A stretch of 64,000 bases of DNA from Streptomyces sulphureus DSM 40104 (GCF_000381025.1 NZ_KB905818.1:248001-312000), one strand, 5' to 3'. Shown: positions 26,570-36,098, counted from the first letter of the stretch. Made by a program: numbers and translations. Notes: generated by a model from the letters alone, not told the origin.

Positions 26570-28699
26570 TCAGGCCGGTACGCTCGCCACGCCCTGTGCG
26601 AGGAAGCGGCCGCCCGCTGCCCGCTCGCTGACGCCCTCGCGGTCGAGGTACGGCGTGACGCCGCCGAGGTGGAAGGGCCAGCCGGCGCCGGTGATGAGGC
26701 ACAGGTCGACGTCCTGCGGCTCGGCGACCACGCCCTCGTCGAGCATGAGGCGGATCTCCTGGGCGATCGCGTCGAGTGCGCGGGTGCGCACCTGCTCCTC
26801 GGTGAGGACGGTGCCGCCGACCTCGAAGAGCGTCGCGACCTCCGGGTCGAGCTCGGGCTTGCCCGTCTCGTAGGTGTAGAGGTTCTTCTTGCCCGCCTCG
26901 ACGATCCGCCCGAGGTTCGCCGAGACCTCGAACCGGTCGGGGAACGCGGCGTGCAGCGTCCCGGAGACGTGGTGCGCGACGGCAGGGCCGACGAGCTCCA
27001 GCAACTGGATCGGCGACATCGGCAGGCCGAGCGGGGCGAGCGCGCGGTCGGCGACGTCGACGGGGGTGCCCTCGTCGATCGAGCCGAGCACCTCGCCGAG
27101 GAATCGGGTGAGCACACGGTTGACGACGAACGCCGGCGCGTCCTTGACCAGTACCGCGCTCTTCTTGAGCTGCTTGGCGGTGGCGAAGGCGGTGGCCAGC
27201 GACGCGTCGTCGGTCCGCTCGCCGCGGACGATCTCCAGCAGCGGCAGGATCGCCACGGGGTTGAAGAAGTGGAAGCCGACGACCCGCTCCGGGTGGCTCA
27301 GCTTCGACGCCATCTCGGAGACCGAGAGCGAGGAGGTGTTGGTCGCGAGGATCGCCGTCTCCGGCACCACGGCCTCGACCTCGGCGAAGACCTGCTGCTT
27401 GACGCCCATCTCCTCGAAGACGGCCTCGATCACGAAGTCCGCGTCCCCGAAGGCGCCGGCCTTGTCCAGGGAGCCCGTGACGAGCGCCTTGAGCCGGTTG
27501 GCCTTGTCCTGGTTGACGCGGCCCTTCAGCAGCAGCTTGTCGATCTCCTCGTGGCAGTAGGCCACGCCCTTGTCGATGCGCTCCTGGTCGATGTCGGTGA
27601 GGACGACCGGCACCTCGAGGCGCCGCGCGAAGAGCAGCGCGAGCTGCGAGGCCATCAGCCCGGCACCGACGACGCCGACCTTGCCGACGGGCCGCGCCAG
27701 TTGCTTGTCCGGCGCGCCGGCGGGCCGCTTGGCCCGCTTGTTCACGAGGTCGAACGCGTAGAGCCCGCTGCGGAGTTCACCGCTCATGATCAGGTCGGCG
27801 AGCGCGTTGTCCTCGGCCTCGAAGCCCTGGCGCAGGTCGCCGGTGCGGGCCGCGGCGATGATGTCGAGCGCACGGTAGGGCGCGGGTGCAGCGCCGTGCA
27901 CCTTGCCGTCCGCGATCTCCTTGCCGCGCGCGACGGCCTCGTCCCACGCCTCGCCGCGGTCGACCTCGGCGCGTACGACCTCGATCTCGCCCTTGAGGAC
28001 GGATGCGGTCCAGCGCAGCGACTCCTCCAGGAAGTCGGCGCCCTCGAAGAGCGCGTCCGCGATGCCGAGTTCGTAGACCTGCGCGCCCTTGAGCTGGCGG
28101 TTCTGGTTGAGCGAGTTCTCGATGATCACGGAGACCGCGCGCTCGGCGCCGATCAGGTTCGGCAGCAGCGTGCAGCCGCCCCAGCCGGGCACCAGGCCGA
28201 GGAAGACCTCGGGGAGCGAGAAGGCGGGCAGTGCCGCCGAGGCCGTGCGGTAGGTGCAGTGCAGGCCGACCTCGACGCCGCCGCCCATGGCGGCACCGTT
28301 GTAGTAGGCGAACGTCGGCACGCCGAGGGCGCCGAGCCGGCTGAAGACGTCGTGCCCGCCCCTGCCGATCACCAGCGCCTGGTCGTGCTCCTTGAGCGCC
28401 TCGACGCCCTTGAGGTCGGCGCCGACGGCGAAGACGAACGGCTTGCCCGTGATGCCGACGCCGACGATCTCGCCGGCCGCCGCCTCCCGCTCCACCTGGT
28501 CGATCGCGCCGTCGAGCCGGGCGAGCGACTGCGGCCCGAAGGTCGACGGCTTCTTGTGGTCGTGCCCGTTGTCGAGCGTGATCAGCGCGAACCGCCCGGC
28601 GTTGCCGGGCAGATCGAGGTGGCGTACGTGCGCCTCGGTGACGACCTCGTCCGGGAACAGCTCGGCCGCCCCGTTCAGCAGCTCTGCGGTCTTGCTCAC
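26570..28699 (-). CDS. fadB: Fatty-acid oxidation multifunctional protein: enoyl-CoA hydratase / 3-hydroxyacyl-CoA dehydrogenase
   Basis: The 709-residue protein has an N-terminal crotonase domain (about 40-300: ITGKPFVFAVGADLKGVEAL oxyanion region, YYNGAAMGGGVEVGLHCTYR, FLGLVPGWGGCTLLPNLIG). The 3-hydroxyacyl-CoA dehydrogenase follows, with NAD motif KVGVVGAGLMASQLALLF (about 350), ATNTSSLSVSEMASKL and HFFNPVAILPLLEIVRG, and then the C-terminal domain (KDAPAFVVNRVLTRFLGE). It catalyses the two middle steps of beta-oxidation and partners the thiolase. The GTG start at 28699 overlaps the thiolase stop (GTGA), so translation is coupled. Convergent with dxs. Confidence 0.95.
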   Translation of the reverse strand: MSKTAELLNGAAELFPDEVVTEAHVRHLDLPGNAGRFALITLDNGHDHKKPSTFGPQSLARLDGAIDQVEREAAAGEIVGVGITGKPFVFAVGADLKGVEALKEHDQALVIGRGGHDVFSRLGALGVPTFAYYNGAAMGGGVEVGLHCTYRTASAALPAFSLPEVFLGLVPGWGGCTLLPNLIGAERAVSVIIENSLNQNRQLKGAQVYELGIADALFEGADFLEESLRWTASVLKGEIEVVRAEVDRGEAWDEAVARGKEIADGKVHGAAPAPYRALDIIAAARTGDLRQGFEAEDNALADLIMSGELRSGLYAFDLVNKRAKRPAGAPDKQLARPVGKVGVVGAGLMASQLALLFARRLEVPVVLTDIDQERIDKGVAYCHEEIDKLLLKGRVNQDKANRLKALVTGSLDKAGAFGDADFVIEAVFEEMGVKQQVFAEVEAVVPETAILATNTSSLSVSEMASKLSHPERVVGFHFFNPVAILPLLEIVRGERTDDASLATAFATAKQLKKSAVLVKDAPAFVVNRVLTRFLGEVLGSIDEGTPVDVADRALAPLGLPMSPIQLLELVGPAVAHHVSGTLHAAFPDRFEVSANLGRIVEAGKKNLYTYETGKPELDPEVATLFEVGGTVLTEEQVRTRALDAIAQEIRLMLDEGVVAEPQDVDLCLITGAGWPFHLGGVTPYLDREGVSERAAGGRFLAQGVASVPA

Positions 28700-29913
28700 T
28701 TGTTGCCCTCCCAGTGGGGGTTCTCCCAGATGACGGTCCCGCCCATGCCGAAGCCGACGCACATCGTCGTCAGGCCGTAGCGGACGTGGGGCTGCTCCTC
28801 GAACTGGCGCGCAAGCTGGTTCATCAGCCGGACGCCGGAGGAGGCCAGCGGGTGCCCGAAGGCGATGGCGCCGCCGTACTGGTTGACCCGCGGGTCGTCG
28901 TCGGCGATGCCGTAGTGGTCGAGGAGCGCGAGCACCTGCACCGCGAACGCCTCGTTGACCTCGAAGAGGCCGATGTCGTCGATGGAGAGCCCGGCCTGGC
29001 GCAGCGCCTTCTCGGTCGCCGGCACCGGTCCGACGCCCATGACCTCCGGTTCCACACCGGCGAAAGCGTAGGAGACGAGCCGCATCTTTACCGGGAGGCC
29101 GAGCTCCCCCGCCACGTCCTCGGCGGCGAGGAGCGAGGCGGTGGCGCCGTCGTTGAGGCCGGCGGCGTTGCCGGGCGTGACGCGGCCGTGCGCACGGAAC
29201 GGTGTCTTGAGGGCGGCGAGGCTCTCCAGTGTGGTGCCGGGCCGCATCGGCTCGTCCTCCGTCGCGAGGCCCCAACCGGTCTCCCCGCCTTCGGGGTTGG
29301 TGCGCCGGATCGAGACCGGGACGAGGTCCTCCTGGATCTTCCCGTTGGCGTACGCCTTCGCCGCCTTCTCCTGGCTGGCGACGGCGAACTTGTCCGCGCG
29401 CTCCTTGCTGAGGTGGGGGAACCTGTCGTGGAGATTCTCCGCCGTCATCCCCATGAAGAGCGCCGACTGGTCGACGAGCTTCTCCGAGACGAAGCGCGGG
29501 TTCGGGTCGACGGCCTCGCCCATCGGGTGCCTGCCCATGTGCTCCACACCGCCGGCGACGACGAGGTCGTACGCGCCGAAGGCGATCGAGCCCGCGGTGG
29601 TGGTGACGGCGGTCATCGCACCGGCGCACATCCGGTCGATCGAGTAACCGGGCACCGACTTCGGCAGCCCGGCGAGGATGCCGGCGGTACGGCCGAGCGT
29701 CAGGCCCTGGTCGCCGATCTGGGTGGTCGCGGCGAGGGCGACCTCGTCGACCCGCTCGGGCGGGAGCGAAGGGTTGCGGCGCAGCAGCTCACGGATGCAC
29801 TTGACGACGAGGTCGTCGGCGCGCGTCTCGTGGTAGATGCCCTTGGGGCCCGCCTTGCCGAACGGGGTGCGGACGCCGTCGACGAAGACGACGTCCCTAG
29901 CGGTACGAGGCAC
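28696..29913 (-). CDS. fadA: Acetyl-CoA C-acyltransferase (thiolase)
   Basis: This 405-residue thiolase performs the last, cleaving step of beta-oxidation. Catalytic residues: C96 in SIDRMCAGAMTAV, the histidine in AIAFGHPLASSGVRL and the second cysteine in TTMCVGFGMGGTVIWE near the end. NEAFAVQVLALLDHYG is also typical. The GTG start at 29913 (MPRTARDVVFVDGVRTPFG) has GGAGGAG about 10 nt upstream. It forms an operon with fadB. A possible operator lies about 90-110 bp upstream. Confidence 0.95.
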   Translation of the reverse strand: MPRTARDVVFVDGVRTPFGKAGPKGIYHETRADDLVVKCIRELLRRNPSLPPERVDEVALAATTQIGDQGLTLGRTAGILAGLPKSVPGYSIDRMCAGAMTAVTTTAGSIAFGAYDLVVAGGVEHMGRHPMGEAVDPNPRFVSEKLVDQSALFMGMTAENLHDRFPHLSKERADKFAVASQEKAAKAYANGKIQEDLVPVSIRRTNPEGGETGWGLATEDEPMRPGTTLESLAALKTPFRAHGRVTPGNAAGLNDGATASLLAAEDVAGELGLPVKMRLVSYAFAGVEPEVMGVGPVPATEKALRQAGLSIDDIGLFEVNEAFAVQVLALLDHYGIADDDPRVNQYGGAIAFGHPLASSGVRLMNQLARQFEEQPHVRYGLTTMCVGFGMGGTVIWENPHWEGNK

Positions 29914-30559
29914 GTTGGCTCTCCTCCAGGTGCGGCCGGGGGTCCGGGGGAGTCTCTCCCCGGAAGAAAGCAGCCCGCCGCCGGACGGTGCGCTTCCCAC
30001 CGTTCATGCTACTTGTGGGTAACCACGAGGCAAGAGCCGCCTCCCCGAGGCGGCGCACGTCACACCGGAGCGCCTTCCGGAGGGCTGCCGGTGGAGTGCG
30101 GGCGCCCGGTGCGCGCTCCGTCGGCCGCTCGGCGACGCAGGCGGGCTTACCGGTGCCTGGGCGTGGCCGGCGGGGTCCGTTTTCGTGTCACTCTCGGCCT
30201 CCCAGGGGGCGTTGAAGTCGGCGGTGAGGCGCGCCCGTGGTGGTCCGATGCGGACCAGCCCGCACGCAGGGTGCCGAGCCGCCGCGCCCCGGGCCGGTCG
30301 CGGCGCCGAGGGAAGGCCGAACTCCCGTGCGTACGGCGCTCGTCGGCGTGGTGCGGGTGCCGTTCTGGCGCCCCGTCCGGTGGTTGCGGCCTGCTTCTCA
30401 CGCCGCGGCCTGCGGGAAGGGCCTCCCGACTGCCGACGCGAGCACGACCGCCTGCGGATCTCACGGGCCCGGTGTTCCTCCCCGGACCGGCCGCGCGGCG
30501 AGAAGGTCTTTCCGCGACGCGGCCTCATCGCCCTCGCCGCGGGCTCCGGCTCGCTCTTC
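29914..30559. other. Intergenic region upstream of the thiolase gene
   Basis: About 650 bp. The right part leads into the decayed MMPL gene. Near the thiolase it holds a candidate operator at 30005-30024. Several open frames exist, but their composition looks random for coding sequence here and none matches a family I know. No gene called. Confidence 0.55.
30005..30024 (-). promoter_or_regulatory. Candidate operator upstream of the thiolase-fadB operon
   Basis: On the minus strand GGTTACCCACAAGTAGCATG is an imperfect dyad (GTTAC and GTAGC around 6 nt). I recall similar sequences before actinobacterial thiolase/fadB operons, but I cannot name the regulator. The call is tentative. Confidence 0.3.
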
Positions 30560-30990
30560 GTCATCCACGCGACGAGCAACACCGTCAGGGGCTTCAACGC
30601 CGCGACGACGACGGTTCCGCGGCCGTCGTCGGAGATCAGACCGGGGCCGCGCGTGGTGTAGTCGGACACGGCCACGGTCTCGGGGCGCTCGCGCAGCACC
30701 GCGCGCGCCTTCTCGACGGCGGGGGCGCGGGGTCCTGGGCCGTCAGCGCCCGTTCGGTGCGGACCTCGATGACGTAGCCCTGCGAGGGGTCGGCCCCCGT
30801 GGCCTCGCTGATGGCGTGGCGAGCGGTGACGCCGGGGCGTGCGGCATCCTCGGAGATCGTCGTCTCGTTGGACATCCTGGTGGTCACGTCCCACGAGAAG
30901 GACCCGGCGAGCGCGGCGACGACCAGCGCAAGCAGGAGCACCGCCCGTCGGCGTCGGCGGTGAAGCTGTGCGAGTGCGGCGAACCTTACA
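30560..30990 (-). pseudogene. MMPL-family exporter, N-terminal remnant with frameshift
   Basis: Reading leftward from about 30990, the protein VRFAALAQLHRRRRRAVLLL then ALVVAALAGSFSW and TGADPSQGYVIEVRTERALT is the start of an MMPL (RND-type) membrane transporter: basic cytoplasmic stretch, first span, start of the extracytoplasmic loop. Around 30730 the frame shifts, and AVEKARAVLRERPETVAVSD and YTTRGPGLISDDGRGTVVVA continue the family in another frame. After about 30590 the similarity ends, so most of the ~700-residue gene is missing. The first codons lack a clear start (GTA where GTG might have been). Confidence 0.65.
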
Positions 30991-31079
30991 ACTGCCCCTT
31001 CGTTGAGTGAGGTTGGGCGTTCCCAGGTTCCTGAACGGACAGTCCTCGGTGGTGCGGGTCGCGCACATTGGCCGGAAGT

Positions 31080-31390
31080 CTCACTCCCGGCCGTGCAGGG
31101 GGAACGGCAGTCGGCGAGTGCCTGCCGCACGCTCGCGGCGACGCCGTCCAGCAGAATCCCTTCGGTCCCGATCCAGTCGCCTGTGCGGAAGACGCCTGGC
31201 ACGCCGGTCGCGGGGCCCGGCCTGCCGTGCAGACCGCCCGTGGACGGGTGCGGCAGCGCGCTCGTCGTCCGCATCCGGGGCATGAACCGTCCCCCGAGCA
31301 GGTGGCGTTGCCATCCGGGCAGCGCCAGGTCGAGCAGCTCCTCCAGCTCCTTGCGGTCCTCGGCCGCGGGGTGACCGGTCCGCTGGAGAC
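31080..31390 (-). pseudogene. FAD-dependent oxidoreductase, C-terminal remnant
   Basis: Minus-strand translation gives EDRKELEELLDLALPGWQRH, then RFMPRMRTTSALPHPSTGGL and VPGVFRTGDWIGTEGILLDG followed by VAASVRQALADC. This is the C-terminal FAD-binding part of phytoene-desaturase-like amine oxidoreductases (the GVFxxGDWxGxEGxLxD motif). The N-terminal two thirds are absent upstream, and the frame runs on without a stop into the MMPL remnant, so the gene is dead. Confidence 0.6.
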
Positions 31391-31591
31391 TCGCTGGACG
31401 ATGCCCTGAAGAACGGCTCGAAACGGTGAGACGTCCGAGAAAGCCGTGGGCCGCGGCTGTTCTACTGGTAAGAGAGCCCAGGAGGCGCCGGACTGTTGCT
31501 CCGGTGGGTGTGACCGGAGCCGTCGGAACGTGGCTTCGCCCCCGTGTGGTGAACGCTTCCCGAGCCTGAATGCACGAGGTGAAGGAGAGAC

Positions 31592-32541
31592 ATGCGCGTT
31601 CTGATCGCCGGTGCCACCGGCGTGATCGGCCGGCAACTCGTCGGGCTGCTGGCCGAGAAGGGTCACGAGGTGATCGCCCTTTCCCGCAGCCCGGAACGCG
31701 CGGGTGCCTCGGGCATCGGCGTGCGGTACGTCCGCGCCGACGCCCTCGACGCCGAGGGGCTGTCCCGCGCGGTCGCCCAGGCGGAGCCGGAGGCGGTGGT
31801 CAACCTGCTCACCGCGATCCCGCAGCGGGTCGACAGCCGCCGGCTCGACCGGAGCTTCGCGGCGACCAACCTTTTGCGCACCCGGGGCACCCGCAATCTC
31901 GTCGAGGCGGCGAAGGAGGCCGGTGCGAGCCAACTCGTCGGTGAGAGCGTCGCGTTCGGGTACCGGCCGACGTCCGACGGTTCGCTCGCCGACGAGAGCG
32001 CCCCCTGGTGGACCGACGGGCCCGTGCAGTTCCGCCCCGTCGTCGAAGCGTTGCGGGAACTGGAGGAGCGGACGACGGGCGAGGGCGGCAGCGTGCTGCG
32101 CTTCGGCCACCTCTACGGCCCCGGGTCCGCCTTCGGCCATCGGGGCAACTTCGTCCAGCAGATCCGCAAGCGGGTGCTGCCCCAGGTCGGCGAAGGCGCG
32201 GCCGTCTTCTCGTTCGTCCACGCCAGGGACGCAGCCGCGGCCGTCGCCAAGGCTCTGGAGGCGGACGCGAACACGGTGCGGGGCAGCGCCTACAACATCG
32301 TCGACGACGATCCCTCGCCGGTGTCGGTCTGGCTGCCCGAACTCGCGCGCCTCATCGGTGCCAAGGCACCGATGCGCGTGCCCCCCTGGCTGGTGCGCCC
32401 CGTGGTCGGGCCCTACGGGGTGGCCTTCATGAACGAACTCCAGGGCGCGAGCAACGCGCGTTGGCGGCGCAGCAGCTCGACTGGAAGCCGTCGTACGCGA
32501 GTTGGCGCGAGGGCTTCGCGGCGGAACTCAGCGCGCGCTGA
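31592..32541 (+). pseudogene. NAD-dependent epimerase/dehydratase family protein, frameshifted near its end
   Basis: From the ATG at 31592 (AAGGAG 8 nt upstream) the protein MRVLIAGATGVIGRQLVGLL is an extended SDR: NAD motif GATGVIG (7-13), NLLTAIPQRVDS, a VEALRELEERTTGEGGSVLR stretch and FGHLYGPGS, and domain end GPYGVAFMNELQGASNAR. At about 32456-32462 (AACGCGCGTTGG) the frame is lost. The expected ending ALAAQQLDWKPSYASWREGF AELSAR lies in another frame and stops at 32541; the original frame has no nearby stop. Loss of a few bases in a CGCG run, or a sequencing error, explains this. If an error, the intact product would be about 316 residues. Confidence 0.7.
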
Positions 32542-32571
32542 ACCGCCTGCGGGCGAACCGGGCCCCGTGCG

Positions 32572-32814
32572 GTGGGAAGTCGTCGTCCGGTCGGCGAACT
32601 CAGCGCGTTGGCGGAGGAACACCCGACGCGCGAGCAGCTCCACGCCAAGCTCACGCTCGCCCTCTACCGTTCCGGACGCCGGGTGCAGGCACTCGACGTC
32701 CTACAGCAACTGCACCGCGCCCTGCGGCGCGACCTCGGCCTGGAGACCTCGCCCTGGGTCCACACCCTGCATCAGGCGGTCCTCGCCTCCAACTCGTCCA
32801 TCGAGGTGCCGTAA
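32572..32814 (+). pseudogene. SARP-type regulator remnant (BTAD domain fragment)
   Basis: The translation contains VGELSALAEEHPTREQLHAK, LTLALYRSGRRVQALDVLQQ and LHRALRRDLGLETSPWVHTL. This is the end of a bacterial transcriptional activator domain as found in SARP/AfsR regulators. The DNA-binding half and the first part of BTAD are missing, so this ~80-codon piece is a remnant. It follows the broken epimerase gene by 30 bp and is closed by a terminator-like hairpin 7 bp after its stop. Confidence 0.65.
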
Positions 32815-32820
32815 CCGCCA

Positions 32821-32854
32821 GGGCTCTCTCCGTCCGACACGGCAGGGAGAGCCC
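32821..32854. terminator. Terminator-like hairpin after the SARP remnant
   Basis: GGGCTCTC (32821-32828) pairs with GAGAGCCC (32847-32854). The loop holds a second small stem CCGT-N5-ACGG. It lies between the SARP remnant and the convergent RNase D gene and could serve both directions. Confidence 0.55.
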
Positions 32855-32962
32855 TTCCTCGAGGGCGCCAACGCCCTTGCGTGCGCGTCGAGTCGGTGTG
32901 CCGTACGGAGGGAGCGAGGGGCGCCGCGCGCCGTCTCCCGAAGCGCCGCGCGGCAGCCGGGC

Positions 32963-34225
32963 TCACTCGCGGTGCTGGAGCGCCTCGACGAGCAGGGGCG
33001 TGGTCTGCTCGACCTGCCACTCGCGGGCACCGTGCTCCCGCAGGAAGGCGCCGACCGCCTCGGCCGAGCCCTCGGAGGGCGGCTCCCAGCACAGCCGGCG
33101 CACGGTGTCGGGCGTCAGCAGGTTCTCCTGCGGCATGCCCAGTTCCTCGGCCCGCGCACTGACGGCCGTCCGCGCGGCGGTCAGCCGGGCCGCCGCCACC
33201 GGGTCCTTGTCGGCCCACGCCCGCGGCGGCGGCGGACCGCCCGACGGCTGCGCCTGCTGCGGGAGTTCGCCCTCCGCCATACCCCGCGCGCGCTCGACGG
33301 CCGCGTACCACTCCTCGAGCTGACGGCGCCCCATCCGCTGCCCGAACCCGGGCAGCGCCGAAAGGGCACGCATGCTCGTCGGCATCGCGAGCGCCGCCTC
33401 GACGATCGCCGCGTCCGTGAGCACCTTGCCGGGCGAGAGGTCCCGCTGGCGTGCGACGGTGTCCCGCGCCGACCAGAGTTCGCGGACCGCGGCGAGCTGA
33501 CGGCGCCGCCGCACCTTGTGCATGCCGGACGTACGCCGCCACGGGTCCTTGCGCGGCGGCGGCACGGGCGCCGCGACGATCGCCGCGAACTCCTGCCGCG
33601 CCCAGTCGAGTTTGCCCTGCTGCGCCAGCTCGCTCTCCAGCGCGTCGCGCAGGTCCACGAGGAGTTCGACGTCGAGCGCGGCGTACCGCAGCCACGGCTC
33701 GGGGAGCGGGCGCGTCGACCAGTCGACCGCCGAATGGCCCTTCTCCAGCGTGTAGCCGAGGACGCTCTCCACCATGGCGCCGAGCCCCACGCGGGGAAAG
33801 CCGGCGAGGCGCCCGGCGAGCTCGGTGTCGAAGATCCGGTGCGGGAGCATGCCTATCTCGCGCAGGCAGGGGATGTCCTGCGTCGCGGCGTGGAGCACCC
33901 ACTCGGCAGGGGCGAGCACCTCGCCGAGGTGCGAGAGGTCGGGACAGGCGACGGGGTCGATGAGTGCGGTGCCCGCGCCCCCGCGTCTCAACTGGACGAG
34001 GTAGGCGCGCTGCCCGTAGCGGTAGCCGGAGGCGCGCTCGGCGTCGACGGCGACGGGGCCAGATGCTTCTGCGAACGAACCGGTTGCTTCGGCCAGACCC
34101 TCGGCGGTGGTGGTCACGGGGGGAACGCCCTCGCGCGGCGCCAGCAGGGGGACGGGACCGGAGCCCGGTGCCTCGGAGGTGGCTTGAGCTGCCTTCGTTG
34201 ATGCGGTCTCTTGGGCGTCGGTCAC
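32963..34225 (-). CDS. rnd: Ribonuclease D (DEDDy 3'-5' exonuclease with HRDC domain)
   Basis: This 420-residue cytoplasmic enzyme trims the 3' ends of structured RNAs such as tRNA precursors. The DEDD residues are seen in VAVDAERASGYRYGQRAYLV (Exo I, D-x-E), the Exo II segment LHAATQDIPCLREIG with FDTELAGRL after it, and YAALDVELLVDL (Exo III, with Y four residues before the last D). An HRDC domain follows (RRRQLAAVRELWSARDTVAR, DAAIVEAALAMPTSMRALSA). The GTG start at 34225 (MTDAQETAST) is the usual one but has only a weak ribosome binding site. About 60 N-terminal residues are low-complexity. Confidence 0.92.
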   Translation of the reverse strand: MTDAQETASTKAAQATSEAPGSGPVPLLAPREGVPPVTTTAEGLAEATGSFAEASGPVAVDAERASGYRYGQRAYLVQLRRGGAGTALIDPVACPDLSHLGEVLAPAEWVLHAATQDIPCLREIGMLPHRIFDTELAGRLAGFPRVGLGAMVESVLGYTLEKGHSAVDWSTRPLPEPWLRYAALDVELLVDLRDALESELAQQGKLDWARQEFAAIVAAPVPPPRKDPWRRTSGMHKVRRRRQLAAVRELWSARDTVARQRDLSPGKVLTDAAIVEAALAMPTSMRALSALPGFGQRMGRRQLEEWYAAVERARGMAEGELPQQAQPSGGPPPPRAWADKDPVAAARLTAARTAVSARAEELGMPQENLLTPDTVRRLCWEPPSEGSAEAVGAFLREHGAREWQVEQTTPLLVEALQHRE

Positions 34226-34378
34226 CTGTAAAGGGTATCCGCGTACACACAATGCGAAGCGCCCGCCGACGGAACGTTACCTCGACGGGCGCCGTGCGGC
34301 CGCGGCGCTGGCGCACGGCCTCTTCGTTGGGCGGAGGATGCTTTGCGGAAGGGGAGAGCGGACGGCGAGGCGGGTGCC

Positions 34379-35056
34379 TCAGTGAATGATGCCGGTACGG
34401 AGCGCCACCGCGACCATGCCGGCCCGGTCACCCGTGCCGAGCTTCCGCGCGATCCGCGCGAGGTGGCTCTTGACCGTGAGCGCCGAGAGCCCCATGGAGA
34501 CGCCGATCGCCTTGTTCGACTGGCCCTCGGCGACCAGCCGCAGCACCTCGACCTCCCGCCCGGACAGCTCGCGCTGCCCGCCCGGGTGTCCGGGCCCGCC
34601 GGGTCCGCCTCCGGGCCGCCGGTGCATCCGGGCCGCCGCCGCGCCGATGGGCGCGGCACCGTGCCGGGTGGGCAGCGCACCGCCGAGGTTGGTACGGGTG
34701 CCGGTGACGACGTAGCCCTTGACGCCCCCGGCGAGGGCGTTGCGGACGGCGCCGATGTCGTCGGCTGCGGAGAGGGCGAGGCCGTTGGGCCAGCCGGCGG
34801 CGCGGGTCTCGGAGAGGAGCGTCAGCCCCGAGCCGTCGGGGAGGTGTACGTCGGCGACGCAGATGTCGCGGGGATTGGAGACGCGCGGACGCGCCTCCGC
34901 GATGGACGAGGCCTCGATCACGTCCCGTACGCCGAGCGCCCATAGGTGTCTCGTCACGGTCGACCGCACGCGCGGATCGGCCACGACCACCATGGCGGTG
35001 GGCTTGTTGGGACGGTAGGCGACCAGGCTTGTGGGGTGCTCTAGGAGAACAGACAC
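34379..35056 (-). CDS. LuxR-family response-regulator-like protein with atypical receiver domain
   Basis: The 225-residue protein has a receiver-like domain (about 20-130: MVVVADPRVRSTVTRHLWAL, CVADVHLPDGSG, GGVKGYVVTGTR) and a C-terminal LuxR HTH (ELSGREVEVLRLVAEGQSNK, GLSALTVKSHLARIARKLGT). The receiver keeps an Asp in ADVHLPDG but lacks the N-terminal acidic pair (only one D) and the conserved K-P pair near its end, so it may not be phosphorylated. No sensor kinase is adjacent. The GTG at 35056 (VSVLLEHPTS) has AGGAGG 7 nt upstream. This orphan regulator is conserved in Streptomyces, as I recall; targets unknown. Confidence 0.88.
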   Translation of the reverse strand: MSVLLEHPTSLVAYRPNKPTAMVVVADPRVRSTVTRHLWALGVRDVIEASSIAEARPRVSNPRDICVADVHLPDGSGLTLLSETRAAGWPNGLALSAADDIGAVRNALAGGVKGYVVTGTRTNLGGALPTRHGAAPIGAAAARMHRRPGGGPGGPGHPGGQRELSGREVEVLRLVAEGQSNKAIGVSMGLSALTVKSHLARIARKLGTGDRAGMVAVALRTGIIH

Positions 35057-35296
35057 CGGGCCTCCTGAGGGGGAGTGGAGGGAGAACGGGGCGCGGCTCC
35101 TGGCAGTCTCGGGGTGAGCCGGTGCTCCGTGCGGAAGGGTCACTGACTCCTTCGGCAGCTCTCCTCGTGGCCTTTAGAGGAAGATCACGATTCGGTGAGC
35201 GCAATTCTGCGGGGAGCGTGCGTATCCCCTGCGGGAGCCGCGGGGACGTGCCCGTCGCCCGATCCCCTTGCCCGAAAAGGGAGTTGACGTGAGCCG

Positions 35297-35992
35297 TCAG
35301 TGCCGCTGCGGTCCGCGGCGCTGCGGGAGCTGCACGACGGAGGCGCCGCAGTCGGTGCCGGGCGCCGAGGTCTCCGGGGGGAGGCCGGCGCACTGGGCGA
35401 GCAGCTCGCACCAGGCGGCGAGGTGCGCCGCGACGTCGGGAGGGCCGTCGTCGCCTGTGGGCAGCGGGGTCCAACTGGCGCGGATCTCCAGCGCCGTCTG
35501 CTGCGGCTTCTCCGCGAGGTCGCCGAAGAAGGCGGAGTCGGAGCGGGTGACGGTCCCGCTCGCCGCGGCGTGGCCGGCCGTGCGGTCCTCCAGGGCTCCG
35601 GTGAGCCAGGACCAGGTGACCTCGGGGAGAAGCGGGTCGCTCGCCATCTCCGGCTCGGGCTCGGCACGTGCCAGGGTCACGACGCGGAAACCGCCCTGCC
35701 AGCTCTCGCGTCCGGCCGGGTCGTGGAGGAGGACGAACCTCCCGTCCGCGAGCTCGGCCGGCTCCTCGTCCTCGCCCGGCTCCCCGTCCGGGTCGGTGAC
35801 CGACGCCTCCAACGCGTGCGCGTACGGCGCGAGTCGGCGCGGCGCCGGAAGCGGGGCGAACGCCACCCCCGCGCGCGGTGCCGCGTCCCGGAGCGCGCCG
35901 ACCGCCGCTGCGAACGCGGGCGGTACGGCCTCGCTGCCGGTCTCGTCTGCGCCGGAGGCGCCCCCCGCCGTCGATGCCTGAGCCGCTGTCAT
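35297..35992 (-). CDS. DUF3000 family protein
   Basis: This 231-residue soluble protein of the actinobacterial DUF3000 family reads VPPAFAAAVGALRDAAPRAG, APRRLAPYAHALEASV, FVLLHDPAGRESWQGGFRVV, LPEVTWSWLTGALEDR and ALEIRASWTPLP. Its function is unknown. It is divergent from hemE with 106 bp between starts and may share a promoter region. This pairing beside hemE is familiar in Streptomyces. The ATG start (MTAAQAST) gives the best length; longer frames upstream run into hemE. Confidence 0.85.
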   Translation of the reverse strand: MTAAQASTAGGASGADETGSEAVPPAFAAAVGALRDAAPRAGVAFAPLPAPRRLAPYAHALEASVTDPDGEPGEDEEPAELADGRFVLLHDPAGRESWQGGFRVVTLARAEPEPEMASDPLLPEVTWSWLTGALEDRTAGHAAASGTVTRSDSAFFGDLAEKPQQTALEIRASWTPLPTGDDGPPDVAAHLAAWCELLAQCAGLPPETSAPGTDCGASVVQLPQRRGPQRH

Positions 35993-36098
35993 AGGCCGAA
36001 AGAGTAGGCGGCCGCGCCGCTCCGCGCCCGCAGGACACCCCGCCGCGATGCCGGACTCGGCCGTCGTCCGGCGCGGCGCGCGTGCGAGACTTTCCGGC

